This document shows positions 19,078 to 28,447 of a stretch of 64,000 bases of DNA, one piece after another. Position 1 is the first letter of the stretch. The number at the start of each line of letters is the position of its first letter. The notes under the pieces were generated by a model, which saw only the letters and a list, made by a program, of their open reading frames with translations, searched no databases and had not been told where the DNA came from. Position numbers and translations under genes: made by a program. The DNA comes from JALZUE01 sp051251725. GTDB taxonomy: Bacteria; Pseudomonadota; Gammaproteobacteria; Enterobacterales; Alteromonadaceae. The stretch is from the NCBI GenBank assembly GCA_051251725.1, contig JBPOFN010000021.1:1-64000 (forward strand), given 5' to 3'.

Positions 19078-22000
19078 ATGAGTAAAAACGCCAGCATAAT
19101 ATCTCCAACATTAGCACCGATCAGCAAAAAGTCTCGCGATAAAAAAACCTGGACGGGTTTGCATGGCAGTAGTAGCACTATTGCTATTTTCCAAGCGGCA
19201 AAACAAGCCCAGACACCAATATTATTAGTTACTCATGACACGCCATCTGCCTTACGGTTAGAACACGAGCTTAGTCACTTTCAAAAAAGCGAATTTCCTA
19301 TTGTCTTATTCCCTGATTGGGAAACCCTGCCTTATGATACATTTTCGCCGCATCAAGATATTATTTCTCAGCGACTGGCCACCCTATATCAATTATCGCG
19401 TTTAGAGAAAGGCATTGTTATTGTACCAATAACAACCTTGATCCATAAATTAGCGCCGAAACAATTCTTAGAAACCAACAGCTTGATGGTGAAAATAGGC
19501 GACCGAAAAGATTTACACCAATTACGCCAAAATCTCGAAGCTAATGGTTATCGTAATGTTGATCAAGTCATGGAACACGGCGAGTTTTCTGCCCGTGGCG
19601 CCATTTTAGATTTATACCCTATGGGCAGTACTACCCCTTACCGCCTTGATTTTTTTGATGATGAAATTGAAGACATTCGAATTTTTGACCCTGAGAGCCA
19701 GCGATCACTAGATAAAATCAAGGAAATCGCGTTATTACCTGCGCATGAATTTCCTATTGATGAAGCCGGCATTAGCTTGTTCCGCAGCCAATACCGTGAA
19801 AATTTCAAAAGCTCAATTGATAAAGAATCAATTTACCATCAAGTAAGTAACGGCATTATGCCAGCGGGCATTGAATATTATTTACCGCTATTTTTCGATC
19901 ACACCAATTGCTTGTTTGATTATTTGCCTTTAAACACGCAAGTAATTATGTCGGGCGATATTGAGCACGCGTTAAGCCAATATTGGCATGACATTGAATA
20001 CCGTTATGAAGACCGCCGCTACGATCCAACGCGGCCATTACTTGCGCCTCATCAAATATTTTTAACGACCGAGCTTTTTTACAATGCCTTAAAGCCATTC
20101 CACCGTATTAATATTGTTGAGCAAGTCACTAATAACGATAAGGCTGGAGTAATTGATTATGCCGTTAGCGCCTTACCTGACATTACGCTTAATCATCAGC
20201 TTAAGCAGCCATTTGAGTTATTAAATAACTTTATTAGTAGTCATGGTAAAAATCCGTTAATTTTCTTGGCCGAATCACAAGGTCGGCGAGAAAGTGTACT
20301 CGAGATTTTACAGCGCAATAATATTAAGCCAACCGAAGTTAGCAGCTTTGATGACTTTTTAGCAAATCCTGTCAGTCCAGCTATTTTAGTCAATCCGTTA
20401 AGTACCGGCTTTAGCTTTAAACAAGGCCGACAACAAATTGCGGTGATCACCGAAACTGAGTTGTTAGGAAATCGCGTTAGGCAAACTCGCCGTCGCGGTA
20501 AACAACAAGAATCAGCGGCTGATTCAATCTTTAAAAACTTAGCAGAGTTATCTATCGGACAACCTGTTGTTCATTTAGAACACGGCATTGGTCGCTATAT
20601 GGGCTTACAAACCTTAGAAAATGGCGGCATGATCACTGAGTTTTTGGTGCTGCATTACGCTAATGAATCCAAATTGTATGTGCCTGTCGCCTCACTTCAT
20701 TTAATTAGCCGTTATTCCGGCAGTGATGACGATCATGCTCCGCTGCATAAACTAGGTAATGACACTTGGTCTAAAGCGAAAAAAAGAGCCGCTGAAAAAG
20801 TTAAAGATGTGGCGGCTGAATTACTCGATGTTTATGCCAAACGTGCCAGCCATAAAGGTTATGGCTTTAAATTAAATAAAGAAGACTATCAAAGTTTTTC
20901 CGACAGTTTTGGTTTTGAAGAAACTGACGATCAAGAAACAGCGATAAAAGCCGTAATCAATGATATGAAAACCAATAAACCCATGGACCGTTTGGTGTGT
21001 GGTGATGTCGGTTTTGGTAAAACTGAAGTGGCGATGCGCGCCGCTTTTACCGCCGTTAATGATGGCAAACAAGTCGCATTATTAATTCCGACAACGTTAC
21101 TTGCTCAGCAGCATTATGAAAATTTCCGTGACCGCTTTGCCAATTGGCCGGTTAATATTGAAGTATTATCTCGTTTTAAAACGCCCAAAGAACAAAAGCA
21201 AATTATTGCCGATGTTGCGGCCGGAAGAATTGATATTTTAATTGGTACCCACAAATTATTACAAAGTGATATCAAATATCATGATCTGGGCTTATTAATT
21301 GTTGATGAAGAACATCGCTTTGGTGTTAAGCAAAAAGACAAAATTAAAAAAATTCGCAGCAATGTCGACATTTTAACGCTCACCGCCACCCCGATCCCTC
21401 GTACGCTAAACATGGCGATGGGCGGCATGCGCGATTTATCAATAATCGCCACACCACCCGCCAAACGTTTAGCGGTTAAAACCTTTGTTCGACAAAAAGA
21501 TGATGCCCTAACCCGAGAAGCAATATTGCGTGAGATTTTACGTGGCGGCCAAGTCTATTATTTACACAATAATGTTGAAACTATTGAAAAAACTGCTCAT
21601 GACCTATCAGAGTTAATTCCTGAAGCTAAAGTTGTTACCGCTCATGGTCAAATGCGTGAACGCGATCTAGAGCGCGTGATGAGTGATTTTTATCATCAAC
21701 GTTTTAACGTATTAGTTTGTACTACCATTATTGAAACCGGCATTGATGTACCTTCTGCCAACACTATTATTATCGACCGCGCTGATCATTTAGGTTTAGC
21801 GCAGTTGCATCAATTACGTGGCCGTGTTGGTCGCTCGCATCATCAAGCTTATGCTTATTTATTAACGCCGCATGAAAAACGTTTAAGTAAAGACGCGAAA
21901 AAACGTTTAGAAGCGATATCAAATTTAGAAGACTTAGGCGCAGGTTTTATGTTGGCAACCCATGATTTGGAAATTCGCGGCGCCGGTGAATTATTAGGTG

Positions 22001-22563
22001 AAGGACAAAGCGGACAAATGAGCCAAGTTGGTTTTAGCTTATATATGGAAATGCTTGACCAAGCGGTCGCAGCAATTAAAGCAGGAAAAGAACCAAGCCT
22101 AGATCAGATCAATGCCAAGCAAACTGAAATAGAACTACGCGTGCCTGCGCTATTGCCAGACGATTATATTTTTGATGTTAGCTTACGTTTAAGTTTATAC
22201 AAACGTATTGCTAGCAGTAAAGCCAAAATGGAACTGGACGATATTCAAGTTGAGTTAATTGATCGCTTTGGTTTATTACCGCAGCCAAGTAAAAATTTAA
22301 TTCACATTGCCAAGCTGAAATTAAAAGCACAAAAGATCGGCATTGCTAGAATTGATGCCGGCCCTACCGGCGGCGCTATTGAGTTTAGTAACGAAACCAA
22401 TGTAGATCCTATGATGATTATTGGCTTAATTCAAAAGCAGCCAACTGTTTATAAAATGGAAGGGGCGAATAAATTAAAGTTTGTTAAAGCCACTGACAGT
22501 CACGAGCAACGCTTATCATTAATTACGGCGATGATCAGTGATTTAACTAAGGCGACTAAATAA
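19078..22563 (+). CDS. mfd: Transcription-repair coupling factor Mfd
   Basis: Mfd is a DNA translocase that removes RNA polymerase stalled at lesions and recruits UvrA. The 1161-aa product has the UvrB-like N-terminal region (about 1-350), the CarD-like RNA polymerase interaction domain (about 490-570, including VVHLEHGIGRY), the superfamily 2 translocase (Walker A GDVGFGKT at 642-649, DEEH box at 743-746, TATPIPRT, later LRGRVGRS) and the C-terminal TRCF domain. Length is normal for the family. ATG at 19078 is preferred to ATG 19071, which is out of frame. csiV follows 172 bp downstream, a pairing seen in related genera. Confidence 0.97.
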   Translation: MSKNASIISPTLAPISKKSRDKKTWTGLHGSSSTIAIFQAAKQAQTPILLVTHDTPSALRLEHELSHFQKSEFPIVLFPDWETLPYDTFSPHQDIISQRLATLYQLSRLEKGIVIVPITTLIHKLAPKQFLETNSLMVKIGDRKDLHQLRQNLEANGYRNVDQVMEHGEFSARGAILDLYPMGSTTPYRLDFFDDEIEDIRIFDPESQRSLDKIKEIALLPAHEFPIDEAGISLFRSQYRENFKSSIDKESIYHQVSNGIMPAGIEYYLPLFFDHTNCLFDYLPLNTQVIMSGDIEHALSQYWHDIEYRYEDRRYDPTRPLLAPHQIFLTTELFYNALKPFHRINIVEQVTNNDKAGVIDYAVSALPDITLNHQLKQPFELLNNFISSHGKNPLIFLAESQGRRESVLEILQRNNIKPTEVSSFDDFLANPVSPAILVNPLSTGFSFKQGRQQIAVITETELLGNRVRQTRRRGKQQESAADSIFKNLAELSIGQPVVHLEHGIGRYMGLQTLENGGMITEFLVLHYANESKLYVPVASLHLISRYSGSDDDHAPLHKLGNDTWSKAKKRAAEKVKDVAAELLDVYAKRASHKGYGFKLNKEDYQSFSDSFGFEETDDQETAIKAVINDMKTNKPMDRLVCGDVGFGKTEVAMRAAFTAVNDGKQVALLIPTTLLAQQHYENFRDRFANWPVNIEVLSRFKTPKEQKQIIADVAAGRIDILIGTHKLLQSDIKYHDLGLLIVDEEHRFGVKQKDKIKKIRSNVDILTLTATPIPRTLNMAMGGMRDLSIIATPPAKRLAVKTFVRQKDDALTREAILREILRGGQVYYLHNNVETIEKTAHDLSELIPEAKVVTAHGQMRERDLERVMSDFYHQRFNVLVCTTIIETGIDVPSANTIIIDRADHLGLAQLHQLRGRVGRSHHQAYAYLLTPHEKRLSKDAKKRLEAISNLEDLGAGFMLATHDLEIRGAGELLGEGQSGQMSQVGFSLYMEMLDQAVAAIKAGKEPSLDQINAKQTEIELRVPALLPDDYIFDVSLRLSLYKRIASSKAKMELDDIQVELIDRFGLLPQPSKNLIHIAKLKLKAQKIGIARIDAGPTGGAIEFSNETNVDPMMIIGLIQKQPTVYKMEGANKLKFVKATDSHEQRLSLITAMISDLTKATK

Positions 22564-22735
22564 TAATTTCGTCTTCACACTAAAATGGCAATAAGAAACA
22601 AAAATAGCTCATGGTTAAAATGTTTTTTTGTTATTATTGCCAACATCTCGTCAATGAGACCTTAGCGCAGTTGAATATTCAGTTGCTAACAGCAGCTAAA
22701 CATTCATACGTTTTAAATAATCTAACGGAAGCTTA

Positions 22736-24196
22736 ATGAAATTAACGCGTTGTTTAACCCTATTTTCTTCAGTACTCTTTGCTGTATCGCAGCCGGTTTC
22801 GGCAGAAAAAGCTCCAATACGTTGGTTTGAAATGGAAGTTATTCTATTTAACCAATTGAGCGATAAAACTCAGTTAGCTGAACATTTCGATAACAAGAGC
22901 AAAATGCCTAAATATCGAAAAATACGCGATTTATTAAGCCCTTATTTATATCCTGATGTGAGTTTATTAAGACAGCAACTGCCGGTATGCGGGCAAGAAG
23001 CTAAACCTTTATTTACCCCTGTGAGCTTACCTAAGCTTTATTCAATCAAAGAATTAGCAGAATTATCGGCTGACTTGACTGACACCACCAACGAAGCTGT
23101 CGTTAATAACAGCACAGGGCTATTAACTGATAAAGCTGAATTAGACTTTATCACAAAGACAAACGATGAATCAGGTACTATAAATCCCAACGATATCAGC
23201 AACAATTCAGAAGAAAATACATTTATAGAAGCGTCGACCTTAACACTAGCACAACAAATGGCGGCCGAGTTAAGTCAGCAAGCACTATTAGCCGAAATTG
23301 AAGCTCAATTTTCGCCGCAAGTTTATCAATATCAATCACTCGAGTTTTCATCCATACCTTGTCGATTATCCGCAGCGAACTTAGCGGTTTTAAAAGCCGA
23401 TGACCCAAGCTTTAATGAAAATAATTTTGAACTAAGCGATATCCCCAGCACCATTGACGCAATTGAAACGCCATTAAGCGATGCTCCGTATTTGATCAGT
23501 GCTGAGTCACTCGAACTGCACGACATCGTCAAACAACTGCGCCTAAGTAAAGAATTTAAACCTTTGTTGCATATTGGTTGGCGACAATCGGAGCCGGCTA
23601 TCAACAAAAAACGTTCAATTCCAATGCGCATTTTTGCCGGTGAAAACTTACAGCAACATTACCAGTTACAACTGGAAAAATATCAACAAGATCTGGCGCG
23701 CTTAAACGCACAAGAAAGTGCTCTGCAATCGGTATTATTTAGTAACAGAGATAATATTGAAACTGCTGCAGGGCTTCAGCAATCGGCATTACAGTCGCTG
23801 TTATTATCCTTAGAAAATTTATCTGACGACCCAACTCAGTTGATCGCAGAAACCAAGTTACTTGGTGAAAGTGCCAGCCAACAGCATATTTTACAGCCGC
23901 CGATTAAACCTGAACAAAATTGGCAATTAGAAGGTTTGTTTAATGTTCATTTAAATCATTATTTATACATAACTGCTGACTTTAATATTGCTGATACCAC
24001 TATTGCTGACAATGCCAGTAAAGCGCTTGCTAAAGGTGAACCTCAGCCCTTTAAAAGCATTCGTTTTTCACAAAACCGTCGTGTCATCAGCAGCGAAATT
24101 CATTACTTTGATCACCCGCATATGGGCATGATAGTGCAAATTCGTCGTTTTAAAAAACCGACCGCGGCAGAACTAGCCAGCGCAGACAATGAATAA
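22736..24196 (+). CDS. csiV: CsiV family cell-wall factor
   Basis: The 486-aa precursor has a signal peptide (about 1-23, VSAEK) and starts with IRWFEMEVILFNQ, the conserved opening of the CsiV family. The C-terminal third carries LEGLFNVHLNHYLYITADF and the closing block FSQNRRVISSEIHYFDHP followed by GMIVQIRRF. In Vibrio cholerae CsiV is a periplasmic protein needed, with LpoA, for PBP1a-dependent peptidoglycan synthesis. Gene order mfd-csiV supports the assignment. The central region (about 100-340) is rich in Ala, Gln and Ser and poorly conserved, as expected. A heptamer tract begins 15 bp after its stop. Confidence 0.85.
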   Translation: MKLTRCLTLFSSVLFAVSQPVSAEKAPIRWFEMEVILFNQLSDKTQLAEHFDNKSKMPKYRKIRDLLSPYLYPDVSLLRQQLPVCGQEAKPLFTPVSLPKLYSIKELAELSADLTDTTNEAVVNNSTGLLTDKAELDFITKTNDESGTINPNDISNNSEENTFIEASTLTLAQQMAAELSQQALLAEIEAQFSPQVYQYQSLEFSSIPCRLSAANLAVLKADDPSFNENNFELSDIPSTIDAIETPLSDAPYLISAESLELHDIVKQLRLSKEFKPLLHIGWRQSEPAINKKRSIPMRIFAGENLQQHYQLQLEKYQQDLARLNAQESALQSVLFSNRDNIETAAGLQQSALQSLLLSLENLSDDPTQLIAETKLLGESASQQHILQPPIKPEQNWQLEGLFNVHLNHYLYITADFNIADTTIADNASKALAKGEPQPFKSIRFSQNRRVISSEIHYFDHPHMGMIVQIRRFKKPTAAELASADNE

Positions 24197-24210
24197 ATTG
24201 GAGCTTAGTA

Positions 24211-24287
24211 TCTGGCTTCTAGCCCTTAGCATCCAGCTTCTAGCTTCTAGCTTCTGGCTTCTGGCTTCTGGCTTCTGGCTTCTAGCT
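24211..24287 (+). repeat. 7-bp tandem repeat tract, 11 units (TCTGGCT/TCTAGCT)
   Basis: Eleven heptamers in register: the first four are degenerate (TCTGGCT, TCTAGCC, CTTAGCA, TCCAGCT), followed by two TCTAGCT, four TCTGGCT and one TCTAGCT. The tract fills most of the gap between csiV and the DUF1244 gene. Confidence 0.92.
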
Positions 24288-24327
24288 TCAAACATATAAC
24301 CTATTAGTGAATATAAAGAGAATGATT

Positions 24328-24615
24328 ATGGATAAAGAAATTGAAATTCAAGCCGCAGTATTTCGCCGCTTATTAGCACATTTAGACAACCGTAAAGATG
24401 TGCAAAATATCGAACTAATGAACTTAGCGGGTTTTTGTCGTAACTGTTTTTCAAAATGGACAGTTGCTGAAGCTGAAAAATTAGGTGTTGATGTTGATAT
24501 CGACACCGCCAGAGAAACTGTCTACGGCATGCCGTACAGTGAATGGAAAGAAAAACACCAGTTACCGGCAACCCCAGAGCAAATGGCAAGGTTCAATGCG
24601 TTAAATAAAAAGTAA
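24328..24615 (+). CDS. DUF1244 domain protein
   Basis: The 95-aa protein matches DUF1244, a small alpha-helical family with the conserved block LMNLAGFCRNCFSKWT and ETVYGMPYSEWKE. Cys residues in CRNC are conserved and might bind a metal, but no function is established. The ATG at 24328 has AAGAGA about 7 nt upstream and is chosen over GTG 24307 and ATG 24322. It is followed 39 bp downstream by the split cupin gene. Confidence 0.85.
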   Translation: MDKEIEIQAAVFRRLLAHLDNRKDVQNIELMNLAGFCRNCFSKWTVAEAEKLGVDVDIDTARETVYGMPYSEWKEKHQLPATPEQMARFNALNKK

Positions 24616-24654
24616 GCTTAATAACTCACGTTGCTAATAAGGTAAATAATCCAG

Positions 24655-25059
24655 ATGTTAAATATGGACTTTTTCAAACAAGTCGTTATTAACAGCCAAA
24701 CATTAACTTGGCAAGCTAGCCCTATGGCCGGTGTATGGCGCAAGCCGTTAGCGCGTGAAGCTGCTGAACATGGCCATGCTACCAGTATTGTAAAATATGA
24801 AGCTGGCTCAAGTTTTAACAGCCATCAGCATCCGCTCGGTGAAGAAATACTTGTCCTCGATGGCGTCTTTTCAGATGAATATGGCGACTACCCCGCTGGC
24901 AGTTATTTTAGAAATCCTGATGGCACCAGCCACGCCCCTTATAGTAAAGATGGCTGTACGCTGTTTGTAAAATTACATCAATTTGATAAAAACGATACCC
25001 AACAGTTAGTTATTAATACGAATACCGCCGCATGGCAACCCGGTATTGGTAACTTATAA
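24655..25059 (+). CDS. Cupin domain protein, N-terminal half of a split bicupin
   Basis: The 134-aa product contains one complete cupin of the ChrR-type (cupin_7): metal-binding residues appear in HQHPLGEEILVLDG followed by YPAGSYFRNP and H in GTSHAP. The frame ends at a TAA (25057-25059) and the next reading frame continues immediately in the same phase with the expected second cupin, so an intact relative would be one protein of about 217 residues. Each half is well conserved, which suggests a recent nonsense mutation, a real split into two subunits, or a sequencing error. Family members are small metal-binding proteins of mostly unknown substrate. Confidence 0.75.
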   Translation: MLNMDFFKQVVINSQTLTWQASPMAGVWRKPLAREAAEHGHATSIVKYEAGSSFNSHQHPLGEEILVLDGVFSDEYGDYPAGSYFRNPDGTSHAPYSKDGCTLFVKLHQFDKNDTQQLVINTNTAAWQPGIGNL

Positions 25060-25308
25060 GTGATGCCTTTACACAATTTCGAACATGAAAGTGTCGCTTT
25101 GGTAAAATGGCCTAAGGGTGAAATTTTTCAGCTGCATCGGCATTTTGGCGGCGAAGAAATCTTGGTATTATCGGGGGAGTTTAAGGACGAACATGGCAGC
25201 TACCCTGCCGGCACATGGCTACGTAGCCCACATATGAGCCAACATCATCCTTATGTTGAAGAAGAAACCATTATTTGGGTGAAAACAGGTCATTTACCCA
25301 TAGCCTAA
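25060..25308 (+). CDS. Cupin domain protein, C-terminal half of the split bicupin
   Basis: The 82-aa frame starts with GTG-ATG directly after the stop of the first half and is in phase with it. It contains the second cupin with HRHFGGEEILVLSGEF, YPAGTWLRSP and the His pair HH, then ends VKTGHL, the usual end of bicupin proteins. No Shine-Dalgarno sequence precedes it, but restart at a stop-start junction is possible. See the upstream entry for interpretation. Confidence 0.6.
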   Translation: MMPLHNFEHESVALVKWPKGEIFQLHRHFGGEEILVLSGEFKDEHGSYPAGTWLRSPHMSQHHPYVEEETIIWVKTGHLPIA

Positions 25309-25376
25309 TGCAGTTAGACAATTGCTAACCTTAGATAAAATTAGCCTTATAAACGCATTCATCCGATATTAGCGTA

Positions 25377-25760
25377 CTAATTAGCTTTGCTTTTATGGGC
25401 TAAAGTCTCGGCGTTTTTTTCCCAATTTTTACCATCGAAATTAACCACGTTAATATTGGCTGGTTTAGTATCTAAACAATTAACATTGATATCTATCCCG
25501 TCGGGATTTGAGCGCGGAATGTAAAAAGGCTTAATGCCGCAAGTTCGGCAAAACGTATGTTTAGCGATACCTGAATTAAAAGTATAAGTGCTTAATTGGT
25601 TTTCACCGGTTAATAACTTAAATTTAGTTAACGGTATAATTAAATGTAGATAGCCTGACTTGCTACAAATACTGCAGTTACAGTTCTCTACTTCAACAGT
25701 ATTATCGGTAGTTATTTCAAACGTTATCGCGCCACAATGGCAACTGCCTTGAAAGATCAT
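25377..25760 (-). CDS. GFA family (glutathione-dependent formaldehyde-activating-like) protein
   Basis: The 127-aa protein has the zinc-binding cysteine layout of the GFA/CENP-V fold: CHCG (8-11), CNCSIC around residues 27-32 and CRTCG around 71-75. Such proteins are small zinc-binding enzymes or adducts handlers; glutathione-dependent formaldehyde activation is shown only for a few, so no reaction is claimed. GTAGGGCG precedes its ATG closely. It is probably downstream of the large conserved gene on the other side of a heptamer tract only by position, not as an operon, since that gene is also on the minus strand but terminates 154 bp upstream. Confidence 0.85.
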   Translation of the reverse strand: MIFQGSCHCGAITFEITTDNTVEVENCNCSICSKSGYLHLIIPLTKFKLLTGENQLSTYTFNSGIAKHTFCRTCGIKPFYIPRSNPDGIDINVNCLDTKPANINVVNFDGKNWEKNAETLAHKSKAN

Positions 25761-25800
25761 ATCGCCCTACTTTTCACAATTAACTAAAAGACTAATGCTG

Positions 25801-25877
25801 TAAGCTGTAAGCATTAAGCATTAAGCTTTAAGCTGTAAGCTTTAAGCTGTAAGCTTTAAGCTTTAAGCTGTAAGCTT
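25801..25877 (+). repeat. 7-bp tandem repeat tract, 11 units (TAAGCTT/TAAGCTG/TAAGCAT)
   Basis: Eleven heptamers in register, each starting TAAGC, with TAAGCTT and TAAGCTG alternating in the middle and two TAAGCAT near the left end. A further degenerate unit may start at 25794. It lies between the 25914 gene and the GFA gene, both on the minus strand. Confidence 0.93.
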
Positions 25878-25913
25878 TAACTGCCATTTTCATAGCTGCA
25901 TTATCATGTAAAT

Positions 25914-27326
25914 TTAACCTTTACAGCCGAATAAACGCTTATCAATGATCGCTTGCGCAATACCTTCAGGTAACGATTGCTCCCAGCCTTTAACGCCTGA
26001 TTGCAACTGTTTTAAAACATCGCGTGAGTAAATTTTAAATAGCGTTTCGTCACCACAATCAATGCCATGAATAAAGCCATTTTCAAGTAAATGCTGATAA
26101 AGAAAACGTAAATGAGTCGGCACTTTTACTTTAGTAAAATCATGAAGTTCGCCGTGTTCATTTAATTCAGGGTAAACAAACAAACGGGTATGATCAGGAA
26201 ATAACTTACCGAAGCCTTCTAAAATTCCGCCTTCAACACCGCGATAAGAGTCTTCATCAAATATTTGCTTGATATTCATCATGCCAACCACAATACCAAT
26301 TTGTAATTGGGTATATTGACGAAAGTAAGCGCGCAGTGAAAAATAGCGTGTGTAATCCGAAATCATCACGCTATAACCTAACGAATTCAACAACTGCACT
26401 CGGGCAATTAAATCGGCTTCCGGCACATTAGCGTCATGACCATGACTGTCATTTAATGAGATCTCAGCCAAGGCGATGGTATTCTCGGGCTCGACTCCCG
26501 CCAGCTCGCAAAAAGCCCCCTTGCCTTGCTCGATCATATCAACATTTAGTTTAGTTACTGGCTTAAATGAGCCGCGAATGGTTAAGACATTCTTTTTGTA
26601 AAGCATATCGGCTGGAACAGTTACCGAACCATCGGGTTTAAACATGATCGCACGCGTTTTCCATGCCCGAATTAAATGCAGGTTAATTGCTCGGTTATCT
26701 ATATCTTCAAAATAAGGGCCATCAAATTCAATTGCGTCGATTTCAATACGGCCTTTTTCGATATTATCAGACAAAGAATCAATAATATCTTTCGGGTTTT
26801 CAAAATAATAATAAGCGCCGTAAATTAAATTGACACCCAAATCACCTAACGCTTGTTGTTGTGCTTCAGCGTTTTTATCCAACATCCGCACATGAACGGT
26901 AATAGTGGAAGGTGCAGCACCAGGATACATTTGTAAACGAACACCACACCAAGCATGGCATTCATTATCGCGATTAAAGCTTTTGGCTGCGACCGTGGCC
27001 GCATAAGAAAAATACCTTGAGGATTTAGAACGAATATCACCAACACGATCAACAACAAGATCAAATTCTTGCTCCATCATTGATTTTACCCGCGCTTTGC
27101 TGACATATCTTCGGTCTTCTTGCACGCCATAAATGGCATCAGAAAACTTCATATCGTAAGCCGACATTGTTTTCGCTATGGTTCCCGCCGCAGCGCCTGC
27201 TAAGAAAAACTGTCTCGCGACTTCTTGGCCAGCACCAATTTCTACAATAGTACCGTATTTTTTCTCATCTAAATTAATGCGAAGTGCTTTATTAATAGTG
27301 GTGCGAGAACTGATTTTTTTATCCAT
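25914..27326 (-). CDS. Large conserved protein of unknown function
   Basis: This 470-aa protein belongs to a family I recognise from diverse bacteria but whose function is not established; database names for it are inconsistent and should not be trusted. Visible hallmarks are an N-terminal VEIGAGQEVARQFFLAGAA, then GTIAKTMSAYDMKFSD, a conserved MLDKNAEAQQQALGDLGVNL in the centre, RGSFKPVTKLN near 255 and GGILEGFGKLF near 370. There is no signal peptide and no membrane helix, so it is probably cytoplasmic. The ATG at 27326 has GGGGATC just upstream; a longer TTG start at 27347 is less likely. It is monocistronic. Confidence 0.7.
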   Translation of the reverse strand: MDKKISSRTTINKALRINLDEKKYGTIVEIGAGQEVARQFFLAGAAAGTIAKTMSAYDMKFSDAIYGVQEDRRYVSKARVKSMMEQEFDLVVDRVGDIRSKSSRYFSYAATVAAKSFNRDNECHAWCGVRLQMYPGAAPSTITVHVRMLDKNAEAQQQALGDLGVNLIYGAYYYFENPKDIIDSLSDNIEKGRIEIDAIEFDGPYFEDIDNRAINLHLIRAWKTRAIMFKPDGSVTVPADMLYKKNVLTIRGSFKPVTKLNVDMIEQGKGAFCELAGVEPENTIALAEISLNDSHGHDANVPEADLIARVQLLNSLGYSVMISDYTRYFSLRAYFRQYTQLQIGIVVGMMNIKQIFDEDSYRGVEGGILEGFGKLFPDHTRLFVYPELNEHGELHDFTKVKVPTHLRFLYQHLLENGFIHGIDCGDETLFKIYSRDVLKQLQSGVKGWEQSLPEGIAQAIIDKRLFGCKG

Positions 27327-27536
27327 GTGATCCCCAAGAAAGGCCAAGTTAGCGAATTAATTGCTTTACTATAACCTATCAAGAATAATTAGCTATGTCG
27401 TTATTAAGACTGAATAAATTTAAATTTACTCTTGACCTTAATGCCGGTTTATTTTGCTTTTTAGTAATCGCACTACCAGCATAAATTGTGCAATTATTTT
27501 CAACACTGACCACTGCTCAGAAACAAGAACTTTAGG

Positions 27537-28226
27537 TTAAATACTGGCAATTTCTGCTGCAGTTAAATGACGCCATTGCCCTTCAGGTAAACTATCATCT
27601 AAGACAATACTGGCTATCTTTTGGCGATGTAATTCTAAGACTTTGTTACCTACAGCAGCGAACATGCGTTTAACTTGATGGTATTTACCTTCAAATATCG
27701 TTAACTCAACTTGGCGCACATCAAGCACATTAACTTTGGCTGGTTGCGTTAAATCAATTTCATTATTTAACTGCACACCGGTTGTTAACGCTGCAATCAT
27801 GTCATCCGTAATATCTGAGGCCAAAATAACGCGATAGACTTTTTCACAATGCTTTTTCGGTGAGGTGATTTTATGGGCCCATTGACCGTCATCTGATAAT
27901 AAAACTAGGCCTGTGGTATCAACATCTAAACGACCCGCGATATTTAGCTCAAACGCGCGCGGTAGATCAACTAGGTTTAATACCGACGGATAAGCTTCAT
28001 CAACATTTGAACAAATCATATTTTCAGGCTTATGGAGCATAATATAACGATCGCCAATCATCGCTAGTATTTCACCATCAAAGGTGACTTCATGAGAGGC
28101 TAAAACATTAAAAGTAGCAGACTTAACCACTTCGCCATCAATTTTAATTAGTCCGTACTTTAATGACTTTTTCGCATCATTTCGCGACATTTCGCTACTT
28201 TTACAAATAAATTTATCTAAACGCAT
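27537..28226 (-). CDS. rsuA: 16S rRNA pseudouridine(516) synthase
   Basis: RsuA converts U516 of 16S rRNA to pseudouridine. The 229-aa product has an N-terminal S4 RNA-binding domain (about 1-55) and the synthase domain with catalytic D101 in GRLDVDTTGLVLLSDDGQW, the same spacing as E. coli RsuA (D102). The blocks KKHCEKVYRV and GKYHQVKRMFAAVGN also fit RsuA rather than RluE/RluF. It is monocistronic and divergent from the membrane protein/XRE pair. Confidence 0.93.
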   Translation of the reverse strand: MRLDKFICKSSEMSRNDAKKSLKYGLIKIDGEVVKSATFNVLASHEVTFDGEILAMIGDRYIMLHKPENMICSNVDEAYPSVLNLVDLPRAFELNIAGRLDVDTTGLVLLSDDGQWAHKITSPKKHCEKVYRVILASDITDDMIAALTTGVQLNNEIDLTQPAKVNVLDVRQVELTIFEGKYHQVKRMFAAVGNKVLELHRQKIASIVLDDSLPEGQWRHLTAAEIASI

Positions 28227-28371
28227 ATTATTGCATAACCGCTAGTTCTGTCAGAGACGACATTATCACTAGCGGGCTAATGATTAGCAATTACAAAATG
28301 ATTTTATTAAGTCTGTACCGCTGGTGAACTCGGTAACAAGTAAAGAATGACAGACTATAAGTAAAAAATAT

Positions 28372-28400
28372 TTGACACAACAACATTGACTAACTAAAGT
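28372..28400 (+). promoter_or_regulatory. Predicted promoter of the membrane protein/XRE pair
   Basis: A consensus -35 TTGACA (28372-28377) is followed after exactly 17 nt by TAAAGT (28395-28400). A 7-bp inverted pair, AACATTG (28382-28388) and CAATGTT (28416-28422), brackets the -10 box and could be the operator of the XRE regulator encoded downstream; that is inference. Confidence 0.6.
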
Positions 28401-28447
28401 ACACATAAACATACACAATGTTAAAAATTTAATACATGGAGAGAGTT

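Noticed and set aside
24211..24287. CRISPR array
   Set aside because: Units are only 7 bp with no spacers and no cas genes nearby.
25057..25059. Recoding or stop-codon read-through at the cupin split
   Set aside because: The codon is TAA, not TGA or TAG, and no structure or pyrrolysine/selenocysteine context is seen.
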